Source: Platycnemis pennipes
Lineage: Eukaryota; Arthropoda; Insecta; Odonata; Platycnemididae
Length of the DNA stretch: 64,000 bases
Assembly (NCBI GenBank): GCA_933228895.1
Contig: OW121858.1
Location: forward strand, 29,659,859-29,723,858
Direction of reading: 5' to 3'
The notes below the pieces were generated by a model that was not told the origin of the DNA, ran no database searches, and saw nothing but the letters and a program-made list of their open reading frames with translations. Both the position numbers and the translations under genes were made by a program. This document shows positions 44,200-54,538 of the stretch, piece by piece; within the stretch, counting starts at the first letter, position 1; every line of letters begins with the position of its first letter.

Positions 44200-44830
44200 A
44201 GCAAGACGCCATAAAGGTGTGTGGCAGCGGTGAATTCACACCCAAATAGCATTACGTATCATGCGTAAAAAATGATTATTGATCACATACTAGTCTAAAA
44301 CTTCGCAGTTTAGTAAAAAAGATGAAAAATATCAAGGCAAGCATGCAAAAATACATTCTGTTAGGTGCCTTAGCTTAATGTCCTTATGCCAGCATGCAAT
44401 ATTACCCGTTCTATCCATTAATTCACGCATATTTATTAGTCTATTAAATATATATACAGCTACTGATAACCCTAATTGTACGAGGAAAAAAGGACATTTT
44501 GAATCTGTCAGTTCGGCAATCTATTTCTCTAATTTTGTAATCATGGTCCAGTCTACCATATGTTGTGTTGGAGATGCAAAATATTTGTAACGTCATCGGT
44601 GAGAAAATTATTTTGGAATTCATTCAAGAGATTAAGTCTAAATTTTAACGTACCGTTTGATAATAATCCCTATTGTAGTCCATCTAATAAACTATACGTG
44701 TACCTAAGACCGTCAATAATCTTGTCGTTTCTATGACAACAGAACTCCACTCCTTTCTCTAATCCTCCAAGCTCTTCATGTTCAAGTACTTTTAAACTTT
44801 TATCATCCGACATTCCTTGCTACAATTACC
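44200..44830 (-). mobile_element. LINE family P fragment
   Basis: Minus-strand 3' UTR (GTGTGTGGCAGCGGTGAATT) and the diagnostic coding scrap for DRFKMSFFPR, then diverged upstream sequence. Non-functional. Confidence 0.7.
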
Positions 44831-45042
44831 TTTAATGTAACACAAAGACTTGCTTTTGAATTCTACCAGAGAGTTCGTTTTATGAAGAGGGTTTAACACA
44901 ATAAGACGGAAATGTCATACGTCCTGAACGTAGTACCGGAAGATTTACACAGATGGCGGGGAAGAATTTTTCGCGTATCGTCACAAACGATATATATCGT
45001 TTCCATCGCATTATTTATTCTTATCGACTTATGCGGCGTATA

Positions 45043-45505
45043 AAGGTGCGTTTACGCGAAGCAGTTGACTGCTATGACAGTCAACTGCTGACAACTTTTA
45101 AGCTCCACTCGTATGTGTAAATAGCAACTGCGATGCGAGTTCAGGTCGATACTGGACTCATGTCGAACACTATCGATCCTAGTTCGAGCAATTAAGGTGC
45201 CTTTACACGTAGCAGTTGACTGCTATGATAGTCAACTGCTAACAACTATTAAGCTCCACTCGCATGTGTAAATAGCAACTGCGATGCGAGTTCAGGTCGA
45301 TACTGGACACGATTATCGAACACTATCGATCCTAGTTCGAGCTATTAAGGTGCGTTTACACGTAGCAGTTGACTTCTATGACAGTCAACTGCCTATAACT
45401 TTTAAGCTCCTCTCGTTTGTGTAAATAGCAACTGCGATTCGAGTTCAGGTCGATACTGGACACGTGTCGAACACTATCGATCTACGTACGAGCTATTAGC
45501 AAAGA
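45043..45505. repeat. 151-bp tandem array, three units, each with a hairpin
   Basis: Units start AAGGTGCGTTTAC at 45043, 45194 and 45347. Each has an inverted repeat (AGTTGACTG, 6 bp, CAGTCAACT) and the block GCGAGTTCAGGTCGATACTG. The same sequences form the MITE at 1323-1544 in the other orientation, so the array looks like a multimerised MITE. A loose relative (GCAGTCAACTGCTACGTGTA) lies at about 45860-45880. Confidence 0.85.
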
Positions 45506-46039
45506 TGAAGCCCGTTTACTTTCTAAGCGGAAATGTATCGAACACAATCGCAACAATCGCCAACGGAAAGCAATACACGACGTCTGATATATCGGGAATT
45601 TGAATATAATTACAAAGATATCCCTCCCCAAAAGGGGAGATTCTACTTTTTAAAGAATGGGAAAAAAATAAATGAAAGTGGAATTTATTGCTTGAAGAAT
45701 TTCGTGAAAATTTAAACATCATTCACTATTGAAATAAAACTTTTCATTTGTTATGACAACGCGTAAATAGCGGCTTTAAGCTGTATAGAAGTTGGTTCAG
45801 ACGCATCATAAGCAGTAGCGATATATCGATATATCGCTTGGCATCTCGCAACTGTCAAAGCAGTCAACTGCTACGTGTAAACGATGCTTAACATATGCTA
45901 TTGCTGTAGCTTTACTTTATTTTATCATAATGTGGAGATATGTCTTTGCCTAACGTCAATAGTCACGTGGATAATTTAAAATTGCTCTCACTATTAAAGC
46001 AAGCATATCTTTTCTGACGAGAGATTCCTTGTTGTTTCA
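45506..46039. other. Intergenic, nothing recognised
   Basis: No supported gene; palindromic CGATATATCGATATATCG near 45820. Confidence 0.35.
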
Positions 46040-46390
46040 CCAAAAACATAATCCACCATCTATGAATACCTTCCAGAACTACATCCAAAACTTCGTAAAC
46101 ACATAATCAACCGCTGCAGGAACAGACAATTAGACAGTTATCGATTGTGCCGCTTAAGTCGATTAGGAAAATGAAAGCAATGCTGGCGATATATATCGTT
46201 CATGACGTCACCAGACGAATTATTCCCTCTCCATCTGTGAAAACCTTGCAGAACTACATCCAAAACTTCGTAAACACCTAATCCAAAGCTGCAAGGTACA
46301 GACTACAAGACACTAATCGATTGAGCAGCTTAAGTCGATTAGAAAAGCGATAGCAATGTTAGCGATATATATCGTTTGTGACGTAAAGCG
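46040..46390. repeat. 175-bp tandem duplication
   Basis: CAGAACTACATCCAAAACTT occurs at 46074 and 46249. Both blocks end in GCGATATATATCGTT. Confidence 0.85.
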
Positions 46391-46539
46391 ATAAATTCTT
46401 GATTAACTTTGGTTACCTATATGTATATAAGGGAGAAAAGATCTCAATATTTTACTGGAAGATGTCCTATGTTGGATGAAACCACTTGTTTTTCAGTACA
46501 ATCAGTGAACTATTAATTTTCCTTAACGATGAGATTTCG

Positions 46540-46704
46540 GAAAGTTCTGCCTGATTGTATGGAATTGTTTGGTGGCTGTTAGAACAAGCGAAACTATATT
46601 TATATTACGCAGGCTGCGATGTCTTCTAGCTTGAATCGATGTTACATAATATAGAATTCGTCATAAAATCGAAGTTCGAAGAATTGACATGGTGGAAGTT
46701 TGTC
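46540..46704 (+). repeat. 160-bp-family unit, left of the Penelope insertion
   Basis: GTTTGGTGGCTGTTAGAACA, AGCGAAACT and GAATCGATGTT match the tandem units at 48725-49215 loosely. The continuation (TTCGTTGTATCGAGTTCATC) follows the Penelope-like element at about 47572, so that element interrupts a copy of this repeat. Confidence 0.5.
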
Positions 46705-46763
46705 ATGATGTCAACCAATAAGAAACCTTAGTCAATTCCACAGGATTTTTATTAAACATACGA

Positions 46764-46798
46764 CCGGTTTCGGCAGTTACGCCATCCTCAGGTAACAA
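46764..46798 (-). ncRNA. Hammerhead-like motif, left arm
   Basis: Reverse complement of the right-arm motif at 47466-47502, with the same CTGAGGA, GGC/GCC stem and GAAAC. Present because the arms are inverted copies. Confidence 0.45.
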
Positions 46799-46800
46799 TT

Positions 46801-47430
46801 CGACAAATTGCCCACAATAATGGGTATGAAGATGATTTAATTACCAGAATCTTAAATAAAAAGCTGAAATGTCTAGCTTCATCACATTCCAGCTCCCTGT
46901 CACCCGCGGAAAATAAAAATAAAACTAAATGGTCTAAAATACCTTTCATAGGTCCCTTATCTTATGCGGCATTAAAGGCTATCCTTCGAGACACTCTCAA
47001 CCCATGTTTCCACAACACTCATACCTTGGGCCGTTTGTTGAATAATTCTAAAGATTTTATCGAACCAATTTTAAGAAGTGGAGTATACAAACTCGTATGT
47101 AAGAACTGTAATAGATTTTATATCGGCCAAACTGGACGCAACTTTAAAATTAGAGCTAAAGAACACCGAACGTGCTTCCAAAACAAAGATGATTCTTCGG
47201 CATTCGCCCGGCACCTTTTAGAATTGGGCCACCAAAGTGACTTCCACCCGGAGGTCATTCAATACTCAGCAAAAGGGCGAAAATTGGACGCCTGTGAGCA
47301 GCGGGCGATCGGCCTGGCGAGGAAATCCAACTGCCTCGTCAACGACGTAACTTTCCATAACCAATCTCCGTTGCTGCTCGTCACCCGACCTATCCCCTCT
47401 CCCCACCCTTCCCCCTTCCCTCCACCATGA
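46801..47430 (+). pseudogene. Penelope-like C-terminal linker and GIY-YIG endonuclease
   Basis: The frame is open from at least 46801 with no ATG near its start. It encodes the region after the RT (AHNNGYEDDLITRILNKKLK), a linker (WSKIPFIGPLSYAALKAILR) and a GIY-YIG domain. That domain has GVYKLVCKNC (a GIY variant with the usual CX2C), RFYIGQTGRNFKIRAKEH (YIG, catalytic Arg, EH), FARHLLELGH and, as a likely catalytic Glu, DACEQRAIGLARK. In intact elements this domain nicks target DNA. A Pro-rich tail (RPIPSPHPSPFPPP) precedes the stop at 47430. The domain looks intact but the protein is truncated at its N-terminus. Confidence 0.9.
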
Positions 47431-47465
47431 CTATACATATATACTAAGACTGAGATGACCATTGT

Positions 47466-47502
47466 TACCTGAGGATGGCGTAACTGCCGAAACCGGTCGT
47501 AC
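47466..47502 (+). ncRNA. Hammerhead-like ribozyme motif, right arm
   Basis: CTGAGGA at 47469-47475 satisfies CUGANGA. The stem II candidate is GGC 47477-47479 with GCC 47486-47488, leaving T47476 unpaired. GAAA is at 47489-47492; ACCGGT makes a minimal stem III; GTC at 47496-47498 is the cleavage triplet; stem I pairs TAC with GTA. Penelope-like elements are known to carry minimal hammerheads in their terminal repeats. Short stems mean activity is uncertain. Confidence 0.5.
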
Positions 47503-47555
47503 GTTTAATAAAAATCCTGTGGAAGTGACTAAGTTTTCTTATTGGTTGACATCAT

Positions 47556-47889
47556 AGAATTCGTGCTGTTACTTCGTTGTATCGAGTTCATCCCGGAAGG
47601 TTTTAACGTATATAACGTCGGATACCTATGCGAGAGTCTTTTCTCCACACAGGTCGACTCTAAACAGTGCCCAATCCATTGCGAACAATACCCCAGCAGT
47701 TCTCTAGGCTCCATCTGCCAAAACGCTTGTACCCTCACGATTTTCGTTAGTGACAATACAGGGTGCGACATCAAAACTTCCTTTTTTCAAAACTTAATAA
47801 AACTCATTGTGTGAATTAGAAATGTTTTATTTGTATTTCATGATGTAGGCACATATCTAAGGTTCTGTTTTACACAGTTTTGAAGATCA
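47556..47889 (+). repeat. 160-bp-family flank and intergenic
   Basis: TTCGTTGTATCGAGTTCATC, CCGGAAGGTTTTAACG, CTCCATCTGCCA and CGCTTGTACCC match 49165-49310 in order. It is the same long repeat in a second place. Confidence 0.65.
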
Positions 47890-48640
47890 AATCAGGTAGA
47901 TGACGTCCCCTATTCCTAATGCACTGAGTAAAGTAATTTCTGGCGTTTGTCATGACTCATGCCAGCCTAGCAGGGGTTGTGAGGGCAATTCCTTCCTGGA
48001 TGTTGGTCTTCGAAGCTTGTACGGTCCTTGGACGGTTCACATAAACACGGGGTTTCAAAAAAACACGCAGAAAAACATCACAAGGGGTCAAATGGGGAGA
48101 GCGGGCCACTCCAAAATCCAACCCCTACTTGAGATGATGCGCTCTGTGAAGTGTTCCCTCAAAGCTTTCCCTCCTCCGAGAATTGAAGTCACGTTCAGAA
48201 AGTTCCTGCACAATCGCTATCTTGTAAGGATGGTAATGTGGATCATCTTAAAGAATTCTCCTCACAGAACGATCGGAAATTTCAAGTGCAGACGCATGTT
48301 TTGCGCGCCGAACGCCATCTTTTGTTACGAAATTGAAGCTCTCACAGCCTCGAATGTTCTCAGGTGATCTACCGGGCCGAGGAACTCCAGTTTTTCGTCT
48401 TGTCGCACTTGCAGTTAGTCTGAGCGTAGTGAACCATGTAGCAATTGATTTCCGGTCCGGGACAGGGGCCAACGGGGCTAAATTAAAGCGATTCCAAAAG
48501 CCGCGCTGAGTTTCGATCACGGAACAACCGCTCGAAAAAATAGACCTAAACGGCAAACGCAAGCTCCACACTGTCCCAACGCATGATGGCAACGAATCTA
48601 TATAGTCCCGCCACTCGAACGAGGTCACTAGCGCTCCGTT
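47890..48640 (-). pseudogene. Internally deleted mariner/Tc1-like transposase
   Basis: On the minus strand the first part encodes the N-terminal DNA-binding region: FWNRFNLAPLAPVPDRKSIA, then GRSPENIRG, RAKHASALEISDRSVRRIL. After about 100 bp of decayed sequence the C-terminal part follows directly: LTPCDVFLRVFLKPRVYVNR, then TNIQEGIALTTPARLA, a stop, VMTNARNYFTQCIRNRGRHL. LTPCD carries the third Asp of the DD34D triad; the first two and the segment around them are deleted. It has stops and is non-functional. The long plus-strand frame here is its antisense shadow. Confidence 0.85.
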
Positions 48641-48724
48641 AAAACATCAACCCACTGAATGGCGCGCATTTTAAAAAATGAAGTTATGTTGCCGCACCCT
48701 TTACAACGATATGGTTGACATAAA

Positions 48725-49215
48725 TAATAATTCCGTGCATTAAGTACGGATCATTTGGTTGCTGTGAGAAAAATCGAAACTTTATATGGACCACGCAAGG
48801 TTTGGTATCTTCCGGGTGGAATCGATGTTCCGTAATATCGAATTTACACTCATAATTCGTTGTATTGAGTTCAACCCGGAAGGATAATCATTCCTTGCAA
48901 TAGGTACGGATCATTTGGTTGCTGTGACAATAAGCGAAACTGTATATGGACCACGCAAGGGTTGATATCATCCGGGTGGAATCGAAGTTCCGTAATATCG
49001 AATTTACATCATAATTCGTTGTATCGAGTTCAAACCGGAAAGATAATACTTCCTTGCAATAGTTACGGATCATTTGGTTGCTGTGACAATATGTATAACT
49101 TTATATAGACCATGCAAGGGTTGATATCATCCGGGTGGAATCGATGTTCCGTAATATCGAATTTACATCATAATTCGTTGTATCGGGTTCAAACCGGAAG
49201 GTTTTAACGGATTTA
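48725..49215. repeat. 160-bp tandem repeat, three units
   Basis: TACGGATCATTTGGTTGCTG occurs at 48745, 48905 and 49064. Each unit has TCCGGGTGGAATCGATGTTC and CCGTAATATCGAATTTAC. The last unit continues into the longer repeat shared with 47556-47770. Confidence 0.9.
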
Positions 49216-49229
49216 GCGTCGGACACCTC

Positions 49230-50600
49230 GTCGAGAGTGTTTTATCCCTTCCCCACTCCAACTTTTCCAAATCAACGCTCCATCTGCCAGCACGTTTGTA
49301 CCCTTAGCGACGCGATACCCTGGCCGAAGGGAGGAGAACCCTTGCCCCTTTTGCGGCACTTCCCGGCATTAACCCCACCCCCTGGTGGTAGCACTCCAGA
49401 AGTAAATCTCTTGTCCCTCGGATTCCTCCGCTTTGCTCACCCCATACCCTGGCCCCCACCCCTGCCAGGGTTTCGGCCTGATAACAATGGAAAGGGAGGG
49501 ACAAAAGGGATCCTGTCCGATTCCTCCCCAACACACAACCCTGACCCTGGGAAAACCCTTAACCAATTCCCCTATTCTCCGACGAGGTGTATAAAAGTTT
49601 TCCTGTGTGCGCCGTATCGCGTTCGTATCGTGTATCCGGTCTGTTTGTTCATCGTTCGATAAAAACAATCGATCAGTCGAATGATATTAGAGGATCGATA
49701 TATCGATCTTTACCGATGCGTGGCGCTTGTGACCTGTATCATCTGCCTGATGTTGATCAGCACTTAATTAAAAAGTCGAAGCGATTGTTAGATATCGTTT
49801 TCAATTAACATAGTTGGGCCGTTCAGTAGGAATTCGTAAATCGAGAGATTTTGAAGTCTCGTAATATCGGATTTTGGAAAACTGGAGATTTTGTATTTTC
49901 TGATGTATCAATATTACCCCTTATTTGAAGTAATTGGAATTTCGGTCAACTGTAATGTAATTAACCATATGAATACAAATAGCCCAAGGCATTCGTCTTA
50001 GAAATGGGAAGTTATTGGCAGCGCTTAATAAAGGAGCCAATCCGGTATCGACTGTTTGTTAAAAAAAGGATACCCTCTGCCTACCCAGTGATTTCACGGA
50101 AATTGAGACAGTTCGTAATATCGATATTTCGTAATTTCGAGTTTTCGTAACTCTAGAAAAAGGCAACTATGAAACTGCTAATAGTTTTGTTCCCATAGTT
50201 AAGTGATATTGCTAATTGCAATGCATTTGAGCAATTTTGGGCCAGGTAAAATGGAGTCAATGTAAATTTTTATTAATATTCGGGGTTTATTTTTGGTAAT
50301 AGGCGTCACACTATTACACAGACAATTTCTGTTTCGATAAAGTGTAGCAATAAATTGTTGGCAACCTGATTACTTCTACCTTAGGAAATAAGAGATGTGG
50401 TGCATTAGGTAGTTAGTCATTTTACTATGCCTTTAAAAATACTACATTTTTATTGTGCATAGTAATAGAAACCTATATTTAAGACAAAGTACTTGAATCA
50501 GGCCTAACTGGTCATACCTGTCATGATTTAACATCAGCAAGAGTTTTGCTGTTTGTAACAATCGTGTTTTAACATTCAGTGATTAATCAAATGGTGAAAA
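49230..50600. other. GC-rich patch then AT-rich intergenic
   Basis: 49250-49590 is C-rich with open frames on both strands and no domain that I know. 49820-50160 is dotted with CGTAATATCG-type motifs. Confidence 0.4.
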
Positions 50601-50679
50601 TCTCATTATAAATTTTTATTGTCCTTTAATATCGTTTCCGCATCCAGTTTTTGAATTTCAAAATTGAGTCGACTTCGAC

Positions 50680-51560
50680 ACTTCGACATACTGATATTTC
50701 GAATGTTCGTAATTTCGCGTTTTCGCAACGACGAATTTTCGAAATTTCTGATTTTTTTTAGCGGGTTTGGGTTTGATTGTTGTTAATTGACCTTCAGTAT
50801 ATTATTACCGTGTGTTAATTAATTACTCATTAGTCAGAGCTTCAACTTTAGTGTTCGTAATTTCGCGTTTTTGTTACGAAGAGTTTTTTCGAAATTTCTA
50901 CATTTTTTTAGCGTTTGCTGTTTGAGTCAATCGCGTTGTAATATTCAGTGACAAATCAAAAGGTCAAAATATCTTTTAAATTTTATCGTTCAATAATATC
51001 GTTTGCCCATCCAGTTAATGAATTTCAAAATAAGACACTTCGACATACTGATTGAAATTTCGAATGTTCGTAATATCGCGTTTTTGCAACGACGAGTTTT
51101 TTCGTAATTTGTGAATTTTTTAGCAAATGGGTTTGACTGTTGTTAATTGGCCTTCAGTAATTATAACCATGTCAATTAGTGTGTTAATTAATTACTCATT
51201 AGTCAGAGCTTCATCTTGAGTGTTCGTAATTTCGCGTTTTTGTTACGAAGAGTTTATTTTCGTAATTTCTGCATTTTTTAGCGTTTGCTGTTTGAGCCAA
51301 TCGTGACAAATCAAAAGTCATCATCTCTTTTAAATTTTTATTGTCCAGTAATATCGTTTGCCCATCCAGTGTTTGAATTTCAATATTAGACACTTCGATA
51401 AACTGATATTTCGAAATTTCGAGTGTTCGTAATTTCACATTTTCGCAACCATGAGTTTTCGAAATTTCTGATTTTTTTGGCAAATGGGTTTGACTGTTAT
51501 TAATTAACCTTCAGTACCCTATGTTAATTAATTAGTCATTGGTCAGAGCTTCATCGTGAA
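50680..51560. repeat. About 350-bp tandem repeat, 2.5 units
   Basis: CATTAGTCAGAGCTTCA occurs at about 50828 and 51195, with CATTGGTCAGAGCTTCA at about 51537 (spacing 367 and 342). Each unit carries GTTCGTAATTTCGCG, GTTACGAAGAG and a TCGTTTGCCCATCCAGT block. Confidence 0.85.
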
Positions 51561-52190
51561 GGCTATCTGGGCCAATCATCATCATTGGTTATCGTCGGCC
51601 CATCCGATACTGACGTCAGAAAAGGCGATCCAATGGAAAGCATTGATCCGGCTGTCCATTCCCGATTGTCTGAGCTCTTTCAACCGAACCTTCGGATACC
51701 CTCTTAATCTCATCCCTCTGAACACGCACTCCCCACTTTTCAATTTTCACCCTCCGCAAATGGACTGCCGACAGACCGATACATCGATATATCGAATTAT
51801 CGATCGTCGTCCAAACGCGTTTTGTGTGTGAGGGATCTCCTTTCCCTTTCGCTGAAAAAGGGAAGGATGTCCACCTGCTTATCTCTCGCTTCCTCTTCCC
51901 CCCCACCCTCGTTTTCCGAATCCACCCTTACGCGGCACTCCAGGAGAGGGGGGAGAACACTTCCGATACAACGAACACTTCATCTTCCTCCTTCCCCCGA
52001 TATACGACGTCGGGAGACCGAGTGGAAAATCGACGACGCCTCCGGGATGGATTGTTCCGCGCCGATCCGGATTGCTTTTATGGATTCGTGGCCCCGGGAT
52101 TCGGGCACTCGGAATTTCGGGGAAAGGGAGAGAATTGCGCGCGGGAGATGTACAGGATTGCTCATTTTGTGCTGCGGTCAGTTTCTATGA
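51561..52190. other. GC-rich patch with overlapping open frames
   Basis: Frames of 122 and 165 codons on the plus strand and others on the minus strand overlap throughout. None has a recognisable domain, so I call no gene. CGATATATCGAATTATCGAT lies near 51784. Confidence 0.35.
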
Positions 52191-52933
52191 CGATACACAG
52201 AGATTTCGTATTATTTCTTAATACAGAGATTCGTATTACAGAGATTTCGTATTATCGAGTTTTCGTAATTGCAGATTTGGCAAATTTGTTAAATCGTATA
52301 AATGAGTTTTTACGTTTTTGAGGTATGTTATATTATCAGGTTTGCAAATTGGAGCATCCAGTACACTATTGATCAAGCCAATTTTTCTTTTTCAAATTGA
52401 GTTAAATATTTTGTTGTCGATGTTCTTTCGACTTTTCTGCTTAAACTATCAATTATTTTCACTATTTTAGATGGAAGGCATTGAATTTCCTCTTCTGTAA
52501 TCCGTAAATATCGAAAATTCTTGTAAAAAATCTGCTTTTCTTGCCTTTCTTCTGCTATACTTAGTAAATTCTGCAAAATCCTGTAAGGAATATGAGCTGT
52601 GGAATATTCTAATACGGTAAGCGTGTTGTCTTATCAGTTTATCAGTAACCAAAACATCTGTTCCGATAACAGTTAACCTGCCTGTACAGAAAACATCTGA
52701 TTATCAGGTCTTTTATTTCAAAATATATATTCTTCTCTTTCGGTAAGACCGTGATAAGTTTGCATATACCGTATTATTGATAACCATAGATACATGTCAT
52801 CACATGTACCGTTAAAAATGACCTAAAACAAATGTACAACACATTCCGCAGGCGTGTTGAATGAGGCGGTAGGTTAAAAACTACGTACCTTATGAAATTT
52901 TTTCGTAGATTTTCGCAGTTCATTATAATTTTG
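52191..52933. other. AT-rich intergenic
   Basis: Minus-strand frames of 61-67 codons at 52373-52652 (for example MQNLLSIAEERQEKQIFYKN) are not recognised. ATTTCGTATTA units repeat near 52200-52250. Confidence 0.35.
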
Positions 52934-53372
52934 GTAAGTTTCCTTTCGATTCCCGCGATTAAATTAAACTTTTCTGCGACATTTTCGCCGTACTATTCTG
53001 CCGGCATCGTCAGGCATTCTAAATCAACAATGAAACAAGAATAAACAAACTTGAACGGCTTTTTTTGTGATGATTAATTTATACTTTAGTTTTTTAAAAT
53101 CTGTTATCCACGGATCATCACGAAAGCCATTGAAATAGAAAAAAGGACCTAAAAACCTAAACAGAGAAGGTGGCTACAAACTTCCTCATACGTGGAAAAG
53201 ACTTTTGAAAAACTAAAGTATTAATTAATCATACTGTACATAGTAACCGTTCAAGTTTGTTTATATATTTTTCTTTGTTGATTTAGAATGCCCGACGAAG
53301 CTGGCAAAATAGCACGGCGAAAATGTTGCTAAAGAGTTCAGTTTAAACGCGGAAAACCAAGAGAAACTTACC
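52934..53372. mobile_element. Penelope-like terminal inverted dimer, about 165-bp arms
   Basis: 52934-53100 and about 53205-53372 are reverse complements with moderate divergence, for example GGCATTCTAAATCAACAA against TTGTTGATTTAGAATGCC. No coding sequence lies between. Both arms hold a hammerhead-like core, as in Penelope-like terminal repeats. I infer a terminal-repeat-only derivative. Confidence 0.6.
52975..53017 (-). ncRNA. Hammerhead-like ribozyme motif (best candidate)
   Basis: Minus strand: TGC, CTGACGA, T, stem II GCCG with CGGC, GAAA, ATGTC, GCA. All core positions CUGANGA and GAAA are present, GUC is the cleavage triplet, and stem I is TGC/GCA. Stem III is minimal, as in Penelope-type motifs. 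The right arm (53291-53329, plus strand) has CCGACGA instead of CTGACGA and GTT instead of GTC. Confidence 0.55.
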
Positions 53373-53399
53373 AATTATATACCTTGTAACCGTATTAAT

Positions 53400-53755
53400 A
53401 CACTCGAATCTCGATATAACGAATATACCTACCTCGATATAACGAATGTACCTACCTCGATATAACGAATATACCTTCCTCGATATAACGAATATACCTT
53501 CCTCTATATTAAGAATATAATTACCTTGATATTACGAATATACCTACCTCGATATAACGAATATACCTACCTAGATGTAACGAATATATCTACCTCGATG
53601 TAACGGATATACCTACCTCGATGTAACGAAATCATTTACCTCGATATAACGAATATACCTACCTCGATATAACGAATATACCTACATCGATGTAACGAAT
53701 ATACCTACCCTGATATAATAATATACCTACGAATCTCGATATAACGGTATCTATA
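53400..53755. repeat. 23-bp minisatellite CGATATAACGAATATACCTACCT
   Basis: About 15 units of CTCGATATAACGAATATACC followed by TAC. Variants such as CGATGTAACG are interspersed. No spacers, so not a CRISPR-type array. Confidence 0.95.
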
Positions 53756-54538
53756 AAAAAGCTTCGTAGTATCGGTGTCGAGTCCGATACCAGGTACTCA
53801 CTTTCGGTATCGTGCTACTTCTAATTATTATGAAATATACCATCTTTTACATACACTTGGGTGGACCGCGGTGTTATGTAACAGAGGTGAGCATTCGTAA
53901 TATATGTGACATCGGCACGTATATACTCGTGCCTATCCGTAAAATGGTTTTGCGTGATTTTAAAGGGTCTCCTCTTCCATCCAGGGTCGCGAGTGGCTGC
54001 AGGCGTGCTTAATGCGCTGTGTAATTAAATCCGAAAACTAATTAACGCATGGGGTGAACACTTTAATGGAAATCTAATCTAACGTAAAAAGGAATTTGAT
54101 TTATAACCCAACCCCCCTTGACACTAGGGCGGGCGTGCCAAAACAACAGTTTTAAAAATTCGAAAAAAAAAGGGTTCTTACCCTTCCCCCGGCATTCCAG
54201 AGCTAAACTTCACCCTTCGATTCACACCCTAGCTACCCTTAACTTGTTACCCCCACTCTCTTCTCTCGCTCTCTCGGTGCACGGGTATCCTTAAGGTCTC
54301 CGACCCCTATGTAACGGAGAATCCCTTATCAAAATCCAACTCTCCCCACCCCGTATCCTTCTTGATTCGTTCCGTACCCTTATACCCTGACGGTCACCAT
54401 CCTATCTGGAGGGGGTCTCGGAGGTACCAACACTCCCAAAATCTCGCAGTCATCTCATTACCTTCGGATCAGTCCACACACCTAAACACAGTGTTGCCAA
54501 CTTGTGCGAGGAAATATATTCGCGTCGGTGAATGTCAG
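53756..54538. other. Intergenic with C-rich stretch
   Basis: 54110-54470 is C-rich on the plus strand. No recognisable gene. Confidence 0.35.

Larger units (their letters stand above)
46705..47555 (+). mobile_element. Penelope-like element with 95-bp inverted termini
   Basis: 95-bp arms at 46705-46799 and 47461-47555 are nearly perfect reverse complements. Between them lies the 3' coding part of a Penelope-like element (see 46801-47430). The arms contain CGAAACCGGTCG, a terminal sequence typical of these elements. Inverted terminal copies flanking a 5'-truncated body are a known outcome of Penelope retrotransposition. The reverse transcriptase core is missing. Confidence 0.9.

Noticed and set aside
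47900..48367. 155-codon plus-strand frame
   Set aside because: Antisense to the mariner transposase relic, whose conserved motifs read on the minus strand.
51824..52321. 165-codon and overlapping 122-codon frames in a GC-rich patch
   Set aside because: Open frames occur on both strands with no domain or splice evidence, as expected of GC-rich low-complexity sequence.
53400..53755. Possible CRISPR-like regular repeat
   Set aside because: Units are contiguous 23-bp tandem repeats without unique spacers, and the genome is eukaryotic.
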